Assembly: GCA_033239525.1 (NCBI GenBank)
Contig: BSYO01000019.1
Coordinates: 4,779,087 to 4,843,086 of the forward strand
Direction of reading: 5' to 3'
Source: Nepenthes gracilis
Lineage: Eukaryota; Streptophyta; Magnoliopsida; Caryophyllales; Nepenthaceae
DNA: 64,000 nt
The position numbers and the translations under genes are program-made. Below are positions 21,881 to 34,388 of this stretch, in pieces. Position 1 is the first letter of the stretch. Each line of letters opens with the position of its first letter. The notes below the pieces were generated by a model. The model was not told where the DNA came from. It saw only the letters and a program-made list of their open reading frames with translations, and searched no databases.

Positions 21881-22650
21881 ATTAGCACAGATAGTTGTTG
21901 ATAGGTCAAGCGCAGATTTGTGCCAGAATCAACAAGGCCCAACTGAAAGAAGGGCCCAGCCCAGTAACGACACCCTAGGGAATCCAGAGACACGGCCCAC
22001 TTGGCGCCCCAAACGAGTAGCCAAATAGCGTGCGTGCCCCTGTAGAGGCGATCGTAGGCGGCCAGCGCAGGAGGTGCCGGCTCAGAAGATGCCAGCTAAT
22101 AGGAGATAAGGTCAATGCTAACAAGCTGTAGGGCACGCCGCCTCCGCAGCCACTCAACCAATTCAAGCAAAGTCAACCGGCCTGCGTTGGCCACGCCCGA
22201 CAACGGTCTCCTCGCCTCCGCAAGGCGACAACTAGCACCACTGGCCACCACTAGCGGGTAGCGGCCGATGAATCCTGGCAAGCCACTTGTTTTGAATTCT
22301 AACTCCCAAAAGCCTCCCAAAGGGAGCCTACAAATATCCTCTCTGCCAGTTGAGAGAGGGACTTGGACACTGGAACTTCGAACATCATCTTCTCACGCCA
22401 GAAACTTTGGGGCTATCCAATCCCAACTTCCCTGAAAGAGCCTAAGTGGTGATCCGAGATAAACCTCTCGATCCTTCACCCAACGCTCAAGGTTTTGAGG
22501 AGAAAGAACCGGCTCTCTTCCTCGAGCCTTCGCCGCTTCACGGCGGCGATGGTGAGCCACCCATAGCAGTGAAATCCACGGTGCCCAAGCCTCCTCAAAC
22601 ATCACACACACTCCCCTCTGGCGGAATATTTATGGTGGGATAACCTTGAA
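21881..22650 (+). mobile_element. GC-rich insert resembling an LTR or LTR fragment
   Basis: About 770 bp of GC-rich sequence sits in AT-rich DNA. It contains a TATA-like ACAAATATCC (22331) followed by a leader of the type ACTTGGACACTGG, then GAGCCTTCGCCGC. The arrangement resembles a gypsy LTR U3/R/U5, but I could not fix TG/CA termini or a target duplication. The open frames in it are not credible genes. Confidence 0.45.
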
Positions 22651-25533
22651 TATCATTTATTCGATCTTTTGTTTGTGAGTTTAAAATTAAGTGTTGAGCT
22701 GGTCGTGTTAGTTTAGACGCGGAGATTTAAAATGAACTGAATTCACGCTTCTAAAGGAATCCAAAGGCTCCATAATATATAGTAGAATACAAACCCAAAA
22801 CCTAGAGACATTTTATATTATAAATTATCAGACTGGGATGAAAATATTGTTGACAATATCACAATACGAATTTTGTTATCTAAGCTATTACATTAAGTTT
22901 AAATATTGGTTTATTATTTAAAATAAATCGGCCTATATGTTGAATGATTAATACTCTTACAATTTTTTAAAAAAATTATTTCTATATACCCGATATTAAT
23001 ATGTATGAAAGCAATTTCCAAGAATATGTTTGATATGTGGAAAGAAAAAGAAGATTTGAATATCGAAAACCGATATTTTTATTTATAGTCATAGCTTAAC
23101 AATGATCTTCTATGTAATGTCATTGAGTGATTTTTATCTTGGAGAAAGAGCTTTTGGCTGAAATTGTAATTGCTTGCCCTGAACCTAGAATTCCCAATAT
23201 GGCAATGATATTTCAATTAGGTACTACACGTCGATGAAAATATCAATGCCAATAATATCAGGCAATATATATTAGTATCAGACATTGCAGACACTATTTA
23301 ATCATTTATTTATTTATTTTGGGAATTTATTTGCTTTAATATTTATATTCTTATAGATCGTTGAAAAATATCCCAAGGCTTTTTTTATATACATGTTTTA
23401 TACCTCTATAAACATTTAGATTTTTTAGAAGATTCGGGTATCTATCTAAAATATGTGAATTTAAACTTCTTATAGAGAAACGAAGCACAAAAAAGCAAAT
23501 AAATAAATAAATAAATTGGCCAATACATATCAGCCGAAAAATCAGCCGTATTGGACCAATATGTGGAATATCAATATATTTTTCTAGTATAGGGACCTCC
23601 CGATACCAATAAATATTCAGGACATCTTTTGTACTGGTTGATTTCTAAGGGTATAAACTGTTAAAGTCTCACAGTTGAAAGAAATCCATAAGCATGGTGA
23701 AATCCCATCTGAACAACCTGAACAAAAGCCACCTAAAAACAAATGAGTTTGGGGGAATGACTTTTAGTTTTTAATGATGTATTGGTATAGCATTTCTAAT
23801 CAATTTTTATACAGATTGGATATGGATAGATATTTTAAATCCAATGGGGGTTATAGATAGATCGATCAGTCAAATGTTTTCTCGCTTTCTTTACTGTATT
23901 AATTGATGTATTCTTTTAGCTATGAATGGCTGCCCACTGTACAAAGCTCTCTCCATGTGTGGGTTTTATATAAGAGTCTGATTGTCTCAGATTTATTTTA
24001 CATAGTTTTACACTTATATTATATGCAGTAAATTGTTTTCACGATTCATACCCGTGACTACTAGATCACACCAACAGCTATACTTTTGCGCCAAGACTTC
24101 CTTCCTATTCTTTAAGTTCATAAAGATTAAAAAAGTTTGACTAGTGTATGAGGATCCTACATTGTTGTTTCTAGGTTTAAACTTGTGTGCACTTGGTTAA
24201 AATGGAGTAATCTTACCTATTGACAAGGCTCACCTGCTTGATAAAACTTGAACAAGTTTATAGGAAGTAACCAATGCTTGAATTGACTTTCGGAAATGAT
24301 ATTTTGCAGCCGTTTACTTGTTCCATGATCTGTATGTTTGGTTCAACCAAGGCAAAACTATTGGTATGAATGGATGAGTACATCATTGTAGTGTACATGC
24401 ATTATGATTGTACATGTAAAGCATCAGTTCATCAAACACAATCATTTGGCCGCGAAAGTGAAATGAAGTTTACCATTCTTATTGGGAAAAGATGATGAAT
24501 ATATATCGTTTGGAACTTAGAAAGGACAGCCGGTTTATAAAGCTCCTGTTATATACAGGGTCCAGAAATGATCAGATTACTTTTGGATTTATTATAAACG
24601 ATCCTATCTTGTATTATATATGAAGCAGTTTCTATGGCTCGAACTTTTTACCACCTGATCATAAAATGACAACTCTACAGCTGCGCCAATACTTTCGTTT
24701 AGTAGAACCAAGAATTGGATGCCTCCGTGTATTTTTCATCAGAATGGTCCTAATATAATAGCTTTTAGTGGTGTTTATTCTTCTGTAGCTGAACTAAGCG
24801 ACTGATTCTCATTTCATTTGAAGATTTGATAGCTAGCTCTCCACCAGAGGGAAAATTAGACCATTTGAGCTCAGTATTGGCCACAAAACTATTACATATT
24901 CTTTAGTATAAATCAGCTTTTTCCCAAAATCACCGAGTTCATTTTGTTTACAGTGGTTCCCATGGGGATGGGGAAACATATATATTTAATGTTCAAGATG
25001 CCCATGTTTGAGTTGGAATTTTTGGCCTATTCTTTGGTTTGTACAATGATTATCATGATAATAGCAAGCAAAGGAAAAGATGTCATAAATCTGCATATTA
25101 TCATTAATAACTATTGATTCCATGGATGATAATATCAGTATTGGTTATTGTTATATTAGCATCAGATTTTTTTTTTTTTGTACAAATTTGAACCTGGGAA
25201 GATTATTGGCCGACGATGGGTCTAACAGTCTATTTATAGTTGATATATCAACATATTGTGATTTTGTGTTTATATCAGGAGACAATATCGATATATATCG
25301 GCTGATATTTCATTCCGTAATAGATTCACATCTTACCTAGTAAATTGCTATAAAAAATGCAATCCATGTCTAATAGTTGAATAGTTGTGGCATCATAGTC
25401 GTGTGAAGCATATTTTGATTAGTTAGTAAACCATTTTCCTCTCGGAATTGGCAGGCCTTGCTCTCTGAGTAACATATTTACTATGAGACTATGAACTTTT
25501 AGTACAGCTGTTGAGTAAACCCGCTTGGTTTTC
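22651..25533 (+). other. Upstream region / probable 5'-UTR intron of the CBL gene
   Basis: AT-rich, with no coding frame. It contains ATATCGG/GATATT-type repeats near 23215-23310, 23520-23625 and 25122-25330. Possible 3' splice sites just before the start codon are TTGGCAG ending at 25454 and AGTACAG ending at 25507. Confidence 0.5.
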
Positions 25534-28500
25534 ATGGGCTGCTTCCATTCGAAGAGAGTTCGACGAACACCCCAATACGAGGATCATACCATTCTTGCTG
25601 CTGAAACACCTTGTTAGTATTCATCTTAGCTTAGCTTAATATTTATCTTATCTTAGTTTTTCTGGTCCGAATCTTAGCATTCATAGTACTAAAGATTATT
25701 GTTAGGTTTATCTTTAAGACTGGCAGATTTCAGGACAATGTGTTGTACTTTGAATCTCTTATTTTTGTAAGTCTTGTTGTGTCTTTGGTCAATGTTTTGG
25801 GGCTGCAATTGTGGAAGTGTGAAGAGATTTTTGCTCAAGATTTGACTTATGTAAAACAGTTCAAACTATTAGTTATCTTATTGTGGTTGTGGTTACCCTA
25901 CTATAAGCATGTGGATTAAGTGAGTTTAAATCCTTGTTCTTTCGATTATGATTATGGCTCTATGATCTTACGTTTATGTGGGAATTCTACAATGTTTTCG
26001 GATGTCTCAAATCTTTGCAGTCACGGTGAGTGAAGTGGATGCGTTGCATGTGCTTTTCAAGAAATTGAGCTGTTCGATAATCGATGATGGGCTTATTCAC
26101 AGGGTATGTAACTTCCCAATGTTACACCGTGAAATAGGGTAGCTGTTAAGAGTCTTCTTATACTCACGACAATGCAGATTTCATTGTTGCAATTTGGAGG
26201 CTAGGATTCATCCATCCTACTGTCATAATCCTAGTCGCCCATGTATGATGGGCTTCTTCACAGGGTGTGTAAGTTACCTGATGTTTTTCTGAGAAATAGG
26301 AGAGTTGTTAGAGTCTTTCTATACTTTCAACAGCAAGGATTTCATTGTAACAGCTCATACGGTTATTTTTTTTTTATCAATTTTGTTGTCATAACTCAAG
26401 CAATTTAAGTTGTCACGATGAAATCCTTATTATTGAAAAAATAGAAGGAATCAAACATGACCTATGAAACAAATTATATTTGAGATTTCTGAGCTTTTGG
26501 GACAACTTAAATTTCGTGACGTTTTTGAAGGAAGAGTTACTACTTGCCCTCTTCAGGAACAGCAAGGAAAGGAACCTCTTTGCAGACAGGGTGTGTATTT
26601 AATCTCCATTTTAGAAGTTTTTTTTTAATTATTTTAAAAATTAGATTGGTATAAACTGATCCATATATGCTATGTTGAGTATTGCTGGTAGATATTTGAA
26701 AATGAAAGCATAACATTGACTCACAAATGATATATCTGAATATAAATAATTTTTGCACATTTTATTAGATAATTTTATATATTTGTATTTTTTAAAGTGT
26801 GTGTAAATTCGGTGCAATTTGCCCATTCCCAGTCAGAATGGGCTGGTGGGATATAATACCTGACAGGTTAAGGCCGAAGCTACCATTCCTACTTTTGCAG
26901 ATACGTTTGAGTCTTGTCTATGAATTGTTCATGGAATTAATTCAATCAAATAAGCCATATCTTAGTTAGATCTGATCATTAAGGCCAACTTGTGTCCCTA
27001 CTTGACGGGTGGGGCTTGCAGTTAAGCTCCTAGGACGCTATGTCAATTACTATTTTTGTACGGCCATTCAGTTAAAATCTAGACTTAATTGTGAATTTCA
27101 GAAACTTGATTGTAACAAATAGAACACGATGCACTCATATTACTTAGTGAAATCATCGGTTGATAGGTATTGCGGACCGGATACCGATATTTTTTGATCC
27201 ATGATAAAACTGGAATATGTCATTGTATCAAATATATATCATGATATATTAATTAATATTTAAAATATGGACCGTTATACTCTATATTTTTTGATATATC
27301 GGTTAATATTTCCTTGTCAGATTCCAATTTGCAGAAAATATTTGCAACTAATATGTTCGTTATTATGATAAGTATCATCGACATAGCCAATATTGATATG
27401 ACTGTAATTGGCATCGATACCGATGCGTCTATCCATGAGTGAAAGTAATGGGCTAAAAACTCAGTTTACCCATGTTGGAATTCATTGATGCTTTTGCAGA
27501 TATTTGACTTGTTCGATGTCAAGCGTAATGGGGTTATCGGATTTGAAGAATTTGTTCGATCGTTGGGTGTATTCCACCCGAATGCATCTGTAGAAGAAAA
27601 GATTTCATGTAAGCATCAATTTAAGAAATAAAAACTAATGCCGGTTAATTACTTACAAAAACTTGAAATTGTTTATTATTTTGTTTTAATTACTAAGATT
27701 CAAAATTTTGAAAACTTATTGGGTGACATTATGTTCTACAAGCTGAGAAACATATTGTCTGCAGTTTTATTTAGATTGTACGATCTGAGGCATACCGGGT
27801 TTATCGAGCAAGAGGAGGTGAGTGATCGAGAAAGCATATCTATTCATTCTTTATTTAGTATTCGAGATATGTTTAACTGAGATGACTTCGACAGTTGAAG
27901 GAGATGGTTTTGGCACTTCTCCACGAATCAAATCTTGTTCTTTCTGAGGATGTGATTGAAATGATTGTAAATAAGGTATGGAAAAATCCTTCGATTTTTC
28001 ATCCTCACTTGTAATCTCAATGGCGAAAATTTTATCCTAATAACTTAAATGGCTTAGATTATAACAAGACATTAATGTGTGTTTGACCGATCTTCTAATC
28101 TTAACCATTAAAGTTGCCAAGATGAAATCATTATCGTTGAGCATATGAAAGGACTCTAACAACTCATTACAAATTTGAGCTTCTGATTTCATGCTCACAA
28201 GCACCTTTTGTTTTTCTCTCTACAGACATTTAGTGACACGGATTCAAAAGGTGATGGGAAGATTGATCTAGAAGAGTGGAAGGAATTTGTGTTGAAGCAC
28301 CCGTCTCTTATAAAGAACATGACACTACCATACTTAAAGTGAGTATTTGTTCTTACCTCTCTCTTTTGCGGAAATTTTGTCATAAGTAGCTTGTAACCAA
28401 AAATAAGAGCATCAAATACTCACATGTAATAACAACAATAGTAATAACAAAAGTCATAAGTCTTATTAAATGTGGTTAACTATATAAATCCGCTTATGCA

Positions 28501-29667
28501 TCAGTAGGTTACTTGAGAGTAGGAAGTGAGAACAACCCGAGCGACTAACTGAGTAAGCCTTTCCCACATGTCGAGTTGATAAAATGAGTGCATTCAAACC
28601 AGAGAAATCAACCGATGTCTTTTATTTTGGGTTGCCGATAGTTGAGACTGCTACGGTTGAAAGTATGTCCGAAAGGGGCAATTCCTAGGTCCGGGTTAAT
28701 TCTAGTTGAATGGAAGCCTTGGGGTCCTATTCTCATTGGCCTATTTTGGACTTTGTTCCCTTTGTCCTATTCTCTTTGGTTTATTTTGCAATGCTTCCCT
28801 TCCCCAGTAAAGGAACCTTCGAAGGACTATCCTTCATATATCTTGCATACTTACCTTTATTATGTAGTCTTAACTTCGATGATTACACAGCTCCCTTTGT
28901 TCCGCTTACTATGCTTGCTCTGTATTACCTGAGTTCATAGATTTCAAAATTTGTTGATTTTCTAAAAATTTATTTATACCTCCGTCCTTAGTTATATTAC
29001 AAGAGAATCCTTTAAAAATTCTTGCCCCATGAAAAAGTAATAAAAAGAAATATTATGGACGCAATATTCTGCATCCGAAAGTCGTTCTCAATTCTTTTTT
29101 CACAGAAATTCTTTAGACTCGTCTTGGATTTTTCTATTTTGACCATTATACCCATCCCGAGTGTCTATATCCCTTACGGGTATTTTCATTTTAAAGTGAA
29201 AAGATAATAACTATTAATCATGGAATGAAATAATAACCGATATGAAAAAAATATGGCTAGCATGTATTAATATCCAACCCTTAATTCGATATTTTTTAAT
29301 ACTATGATAGAATCATGATATGTTATCTTATTAGTGATGTATCACGATTTATCAGCAAATATTTTCCTAATTTATTTTGTTTTGCTTTGCAAAACAAATT
29401 TGGTTTCTAATATGTTTTGCCACTATGACTACGATTGATACTGATGTCGATATTTTCATTCCACGATGGCCACTCAAGTTTATTTGTGTGGATATCGCTT
29501 CAATTTGTGAAGTTTGTTTATGTAGCTTATGTGACGTTTGTGTTTGGCATTTGTTGATCAATGATGTGCCAACATAATGCATTTTCGCATCTTCTATTTT
29601 CAGGGATATCACACTTGCATTTCCGAGCTTTGTGGTAAGCTCGGAAGTCGAAGACTCGGAAATGTAG
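25534..29667 (+). CDS. CBL: Calcineurin B-like calcium sensor (CBL4/CBL8 clade), 8 coding exons, 213 aa
   Basis: Exons: 25534-25612, 26021-26103, 26531-26590, 27500-27608, 27765-27817, 27895-27975, 28226-28338 and 29604-29667. All have GT-AG borders and phases join without error. CBLs bind calcium and recruit CIPK kinases to membranes. The start MGCFHSK gives Gly2 for myristoylation and Cys3 for palmitoylation, so membrane targeting is expected. Four EF-hands are visible: the unusual first loop ([14 protein letters not shown]), [24 protein letters not shown] and [14 protein letters not shown]. The C-terminal FPSF motif, the known site for CIPK phosphorylation, is present. The 213 aa length equals typical CBLs. 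The body ([17 protein letters not shown]) resembles CBL4/CBL8, whereas the first seven residues equal CBL1/9. No damage seen. The exact family number is unsure. Confidence 0.94.
26086..26360 (+). repeat. Partial duplication of CBL exon 2 end and its splice donor
   Basis: The end of exon 2 and the start of intron 2 (from GATGGGCTTATTCACAGG|GTATGT at 26086) recur 161 bp downstream, at 26247, as GATGGGCTTCTTCACAGG|GTGTGT. Downstream similarity includes GAAATAGG, GTTAAGAGTC/GTTAGAGTC and GATTTCATTG. The second copy is a decoy 5' splice site inside intron 2. Confidence 0.85.
27165..27445. repeat. Intronic dispersed repeat (ATATCGG family) in CBL intron 3
   Basis: A block of about 280 bp with GATACCGATATT, TATATATCATGATATATTA, ATATCGGTTAATATTTCC and CTAATATGTTCGTTATTATGA. 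The same order of phrases, diverged, is at 29215-29475. A related piece is at 25122-25330. Probably a small non-autonomous transposon family; no termini could be proven. Confidence 0.55.
29215..29475. repeat. Intronic dispersed repeat (ATATCGG family) in CBL intron 7
   Basis: It contains AATCATGATATGTTATC, TATCAGCAAATATTTTCC and CTAATATGTTTTGCCACTATGA, parallel to the block in intron 3. It lies about 130 bp before the last coding exon. Confidence 0.5.
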
Positions 29668-32302
29668 GGCTCAAATCACACAAACACAAGATGGTGAGAT
29701 GGTCTTCATGCAAGTGAGCATCAGCATCCTACATTCACTTTTCTTTGAGGTAGATGCAACAGAAGAATACCTAAAGATACGAGGATATGACAAAGTTCTT
29801 CCATTTTAGAGTCTTTCATAATTCTAATAGCAATAATATTATCATGACAACTTAGATAACCCCCCTCCCAATTTCTAGCTCGAGCACACATGGAGTGTTC
29901 ATTAAGCAGTAGTTCTCTACCAATCTTCACTCAAGCCCATGTCTCGCGAGCTGGTCAAGTAGTCACCTTTAGTTCAGGCACTTGCACAAGCATTGTCAAA
30001 TATGAGTATTATATCATTCTCCCGCTCGAGCTCATTTGCATCAAGTACCAAATCGTTGTCAATTCTTGCTCAAGCTCACATTGAATCGTGCATGAAGCAT
30101 AAAAACCATACAAATTTTAAGCTTTAGCTCACATGTAGCATTCATTAAACATAAGCTTTTTGTCAATTTTCGCTCAAGCCTATGTCTAACATGCATTAAG
30201 CGTCAACCCCCAAAAACTAAAAATCATTATTTATAACAGATAGATTTACACAAGATTGAGTCATTCTTAACAAAAAACGATACTATGATATAGATAATTA
30301 AATACATATATATAACAAAAACAGAAAGTTCATGTCAAGTTCATGTCTAACATGCATTAAGCGTCAACAGTCAAAAACAGAAAACCATTATTTACAGCAA
30401 ATAAATTCAAACGGGATTGACTTATTCTTAACAAAAATGATACTATAATATAGATAATTAAATAGAATTTACTATTAATATAATACCTTATCGTGCATTA
30501 AATATGAACTTGATACTAATATTTTGTAAAATTTACATTATTAATAACTAACGGAAAAGGGGTTATACTTAAATCTGTATTAAGCACGGATTTATAGTAA
30601 TAACTATCAATTATACTATTCCTATACCTCATTTGATACTTAGTTTGCCAGAAGGAAGGTTCCCAACTAATAATTGACTATTTTATAGCTGCTAAAAAAA
30701 CTAAGAGTTTTAATATAAAGACTGATATTATTTTATTTGATTTGTGTGAGGATTAAATATTAGCCCCAATAATATGGTGGAAATATCTCTATGGTGGCTG
30801 AAGGTGAGGGATGCCGGAGGAGGACCGGTGGGGGATGGCTGACTAACTGGCGTGGACGGGGGTTGCCAAAGGTGGTCAGACACAAATATGAGCGAGCTAC
30901 GGTCTTCAGAGGTGGCCCAATGCAAGCGGGTGGCCGGGGGTTTATGATAGATATTTTTAATTTTATAAAGTCTCATATTAAATTGATAATTGGACTTCTA
31001 GTATGTGACATGTATCAATGGCAGATTTATGTGGCCAACATTTGATGCCTAATAAGAAATGTATTATATATTTGTTAATAAATAGATATGTCCCATTGAT
31101 TTTGAAATATGAACAGAAAATATAAGAAAATATATGAAAAAAAAGACACATAAAAATTAGATCATTCTTATTTATTATTTATTATAAAAAATAATTAACA
31201 AAACTAGATAATATTATTTTCACGGAGATTTCAGATTTGATTTTGTATTGCAAAATATAGTAAGATAATGTTTTATTGTATCATCAAGATGGTTCGTACA
31301 AACCCATTTGTATTTGTAAAGAACGATTAATTTTATACGGTCTCGGCATGCATTATTTGTTCCAAGACAGCATGTGCACGGTACACCGTTGCTTGATCCG
31401 GTGCTCGTACGAAATGCCTACCAACCGTTGAGTTAGGAAAGCTCAAGTGTCGGCCACCTAATGCCAGTCGAGCGTTTCTAGAAGAAGGCATTGGTCGTCC
31501 AATTGTGCGATGATTTTTTAGAAAAAAACTCAGGTAGTGCGGAAGTTTTAGAGGTGTGCCGTGTCACAATTCAATTTTTATAATCACAAAATTGTGCAGC
31601 ATGTTCGGTTTTTCGTGGGAACAGATGCCAATCAAGTTAATTTCAGGCATTCTTAAATGTTAAGGTTAATTTCGAGACAATGCGGAAACTATGTCAATGC
31701 AAAATTTATCGATTGTAAAGAAATTGCTAGTTGAAAGTGTGAAAAAACAAGTGATCAATGGTAACAAGGCAATAATCGAATATGGAATACGATTTTACAA
31801 ATTCATTACCTCATAAAGGGGGTTTTGAATCTTTCGGTCTTTAGTATTAGTATATATTAAATGGCCCCAATTTTTATCATGAAATATCTAATTTTTTTAT
31901 AATGTTAAAATTTAAATTAAATTCATTTAAATTTCTAAAAAAAATTCAAATATATGGTAAAAGTTATATAAGAATTTACATGGCTCAGTTTATATTCTTA
32001 CACACCGTGGATAGCAATCGGCCCACTAGATGCCTATTAGTTGGCGGTTTAGGTTGTTGGATAGTTGTGGCAATTGGGCTGTTCAATGGCTATAGTAGTT
32101 GGCGGTTGAGTTTGTTGGGTGGTTGGCGGTTGCCATTAGGCGATTAATAATCGACAAAAGTTGGTGACATTGCCTAGGTTAAATTTGAGTATTATAGTAA
32201 AGAATTTGATTAAAATTAAAGTAGGGCAAAATCATTTGAATTATTTCCTTCATTTGTGTGATGAAGCTTTGCTCCAAATCTCGGCATTACTCCCATGGTC
32301 AT
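29668..32302. other. 3' flank of CBL and intergenic DNA
   Basis: The 3' UTR should start here; no clear poly(A) site could be chosen. 29885-30215 has diverged repeats with words such as TCAAGC, CACATG and CATTAAGC that recall the short repeats of the 2-kb LTR family. 30182-30470 is a tandem duplication with a 161-bp offset. GC-rich islands lie at 30790-30945 and 31330-31560 without a recognisable gene. GT-rich TTGGCGGTT repeats lie at 32040-32140. Confidence 0.5.
30182..30470. repeat. Tandem duplication, 161-bp offset
   Basis: ATGTCTAACATGCATTAAGC occurs at 30182 and 30343. The following text (CATTATTTA, GATTGA, TTATTCTTAACAAAAA, GATATAGATAATTAAATA) is collinear in both copies. Confidence 0.85.
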
Positions 32303-34160
32303 TGTAATATCTAATTTTTTCAATTTATATTTATAATGATATAATTTTTTTTTACATAAAGTAAACATAAAAAATAATTATATGATAAAAATTTTTAAAA
32401 AAATTAAATTTTGAGGAAGAAAGTTCAGTGCCAAATGGGCACAAGCATAGCATATGTGTGCATTATGGTAGAAACTTCGTGCCTGAAAGAAGCATGAATG
32501 ACACTTGTTTGACCAGAATGGTTCACGCCTAAAATGTGCACGAGTGGCGCTTGTGTGTGCACGTGGCTGGGCATAATATTTGATACGCATCTGATTGACG
32601 CTCGTATGCCAATTTAAATATTTCAACCCCATTTGCCTGGTTTTGTTCATTTGTATCGAAAAAAAAAGAAAAAAAAAAAGATAGAGAAATAAGAAAAGGA
32701 AGCGGGAAAAGGTGAAGGAATATGATTTTGAAGCTATTTCATATCAGATCTAATAAATCTTGTATTCGATGCAAATATATTTAAACATATTCATTGATCT
32801 GTTGTTGAAGTATTCCGATTTTTCTTCTAATTTTTGTTTAATGTATGTGCATATCACTCTTTTTACCTCTTTTTGAAACATTATTACATATATGTTTATT
32901 TTTATCGAATATTTAAAGATTTTATTTATTTTTATCAAATATTTAAAAATTTGATAAGTTAAAAATATGGTAAAGAAAATCATAAAAATCTTTAAATATT
33001 TGACCTTATATTTTTTATATAAATATTTGACGATAACCTTATTTTGTAAAATTAAAATAAATATTTTTTTATTTGAAAATGTTTCAAATATATAATATAT
33101 AATATAGAGTTCTTCGTTTAATAAAATAAGAGCAATTATATTGTGAATATATCATATTTCGAATGTTCTAATATACTATGTACACTCGAATAGCATACCT
33201 ATTATTTATGGATAAAAAAGTGATGCTTGATCCCGTCTATAAGATATTATGAATAGCTCACTTACGGGTCTTCAATAAAAGTAAAAGGGTCTAAAATTAC
33301 TGAGAATATGTATAACGCATTCTTTAAGGCTATCTTATAATTAACCGTTATATGAGTCATTAGTCATTGGCTCTTGAATTTCACATGTTTTCAATATGAT
33401 CTTTCAATTTTAATAATTTTATATACATACTAATATATTTTTGGCATTCCTATGTTTTTCATATGTTCCTCATAATTTGAATATTTGTAAATATTAAACA
33501 ATTTTTAGGACTTCATGACTTAAAGCATGTCTATTGAAAATTAGACATTCAGACTTTCATATATAATTTATAATTTTTTATTCCTTTGCCTATATTATCC
33601 ATGCATATTCATATATATTGTGTTTGTGTGTGTATAATTTGTTAAATGTTAGACTCGTGTTTATAAATATTTTAAAACCCTTTTAGATTATTAAGTATTT
33701 GATTTTTGCAAGATTGGATAAATGACCGTCAAAGAAATATAATTAAGAGTTTGTTTATGGTTTTTGGACATATTTTTGAATATCTTGTATTGGTTAGTAT
33801 TGATACTTAATTTTCACTGTTAGATTTGGGTCAGTATGCTATTACAAAATTATATGTGATCTTCTATTATTGTATATCTAATATTTTGGTTAAATACTTT
33901 TTCTTACAATAATTTATATATTAAGCAGATATAATATTATTTCAATATCGAATAGGGATAATTTGTTCATTTTTGTGATAATAAGAATTACATCAGATGA
34001 GTTTTATTTATGATGACATTATTATTACTTATTCATATTAGATCATAACAGTGAATTTTTTAATTTTATTTGATAATTTAATTATTATATATTGATAGCA
34101 CAATATTGGTAATATATCAAACATTCCAGTTTTCATCAAAATTTTACTAATCGACGGATA
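32303..34160 (+). mobile_element. Decayed LTR of the 2-kb TGTAATG family, + orientation
   Basis: It starts TGTAATATCTAAT. It contains the GTGC/CATG short repeats (32430-32620), the purine block (32655-32715) and the conserved tail (33220-33330). The right edge is not defined. It lies tail-to-tail with the next copy. Confidence 0.6.
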
Positions 34161-34388
34161 GAATCAAGTAATAATGGAACCGACCTAGTTGGGAGGATTG
34201 GAAGAAAAGATCACCAATGTAGGTGGTGATATTCTTCTTATAAATAACCATGAATGAAGATAATAAAAAAAAGTCACAATTTAAGAGGTGGTTTTCTTCT
34301 TTATTAATAGCATTGAAAAATAATCGTATATTATTATTACTATATTTTTCAAATTCTTGTCAATATTAAATATGCAAGAGTAATTCAA

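Noticed and set aside
28642..28940. Two overlapping open frames in CBL intron 7
   Set aside because: Hydrophobic, low-information translations with no family features; they lie within an intron bounded by good splice sites.
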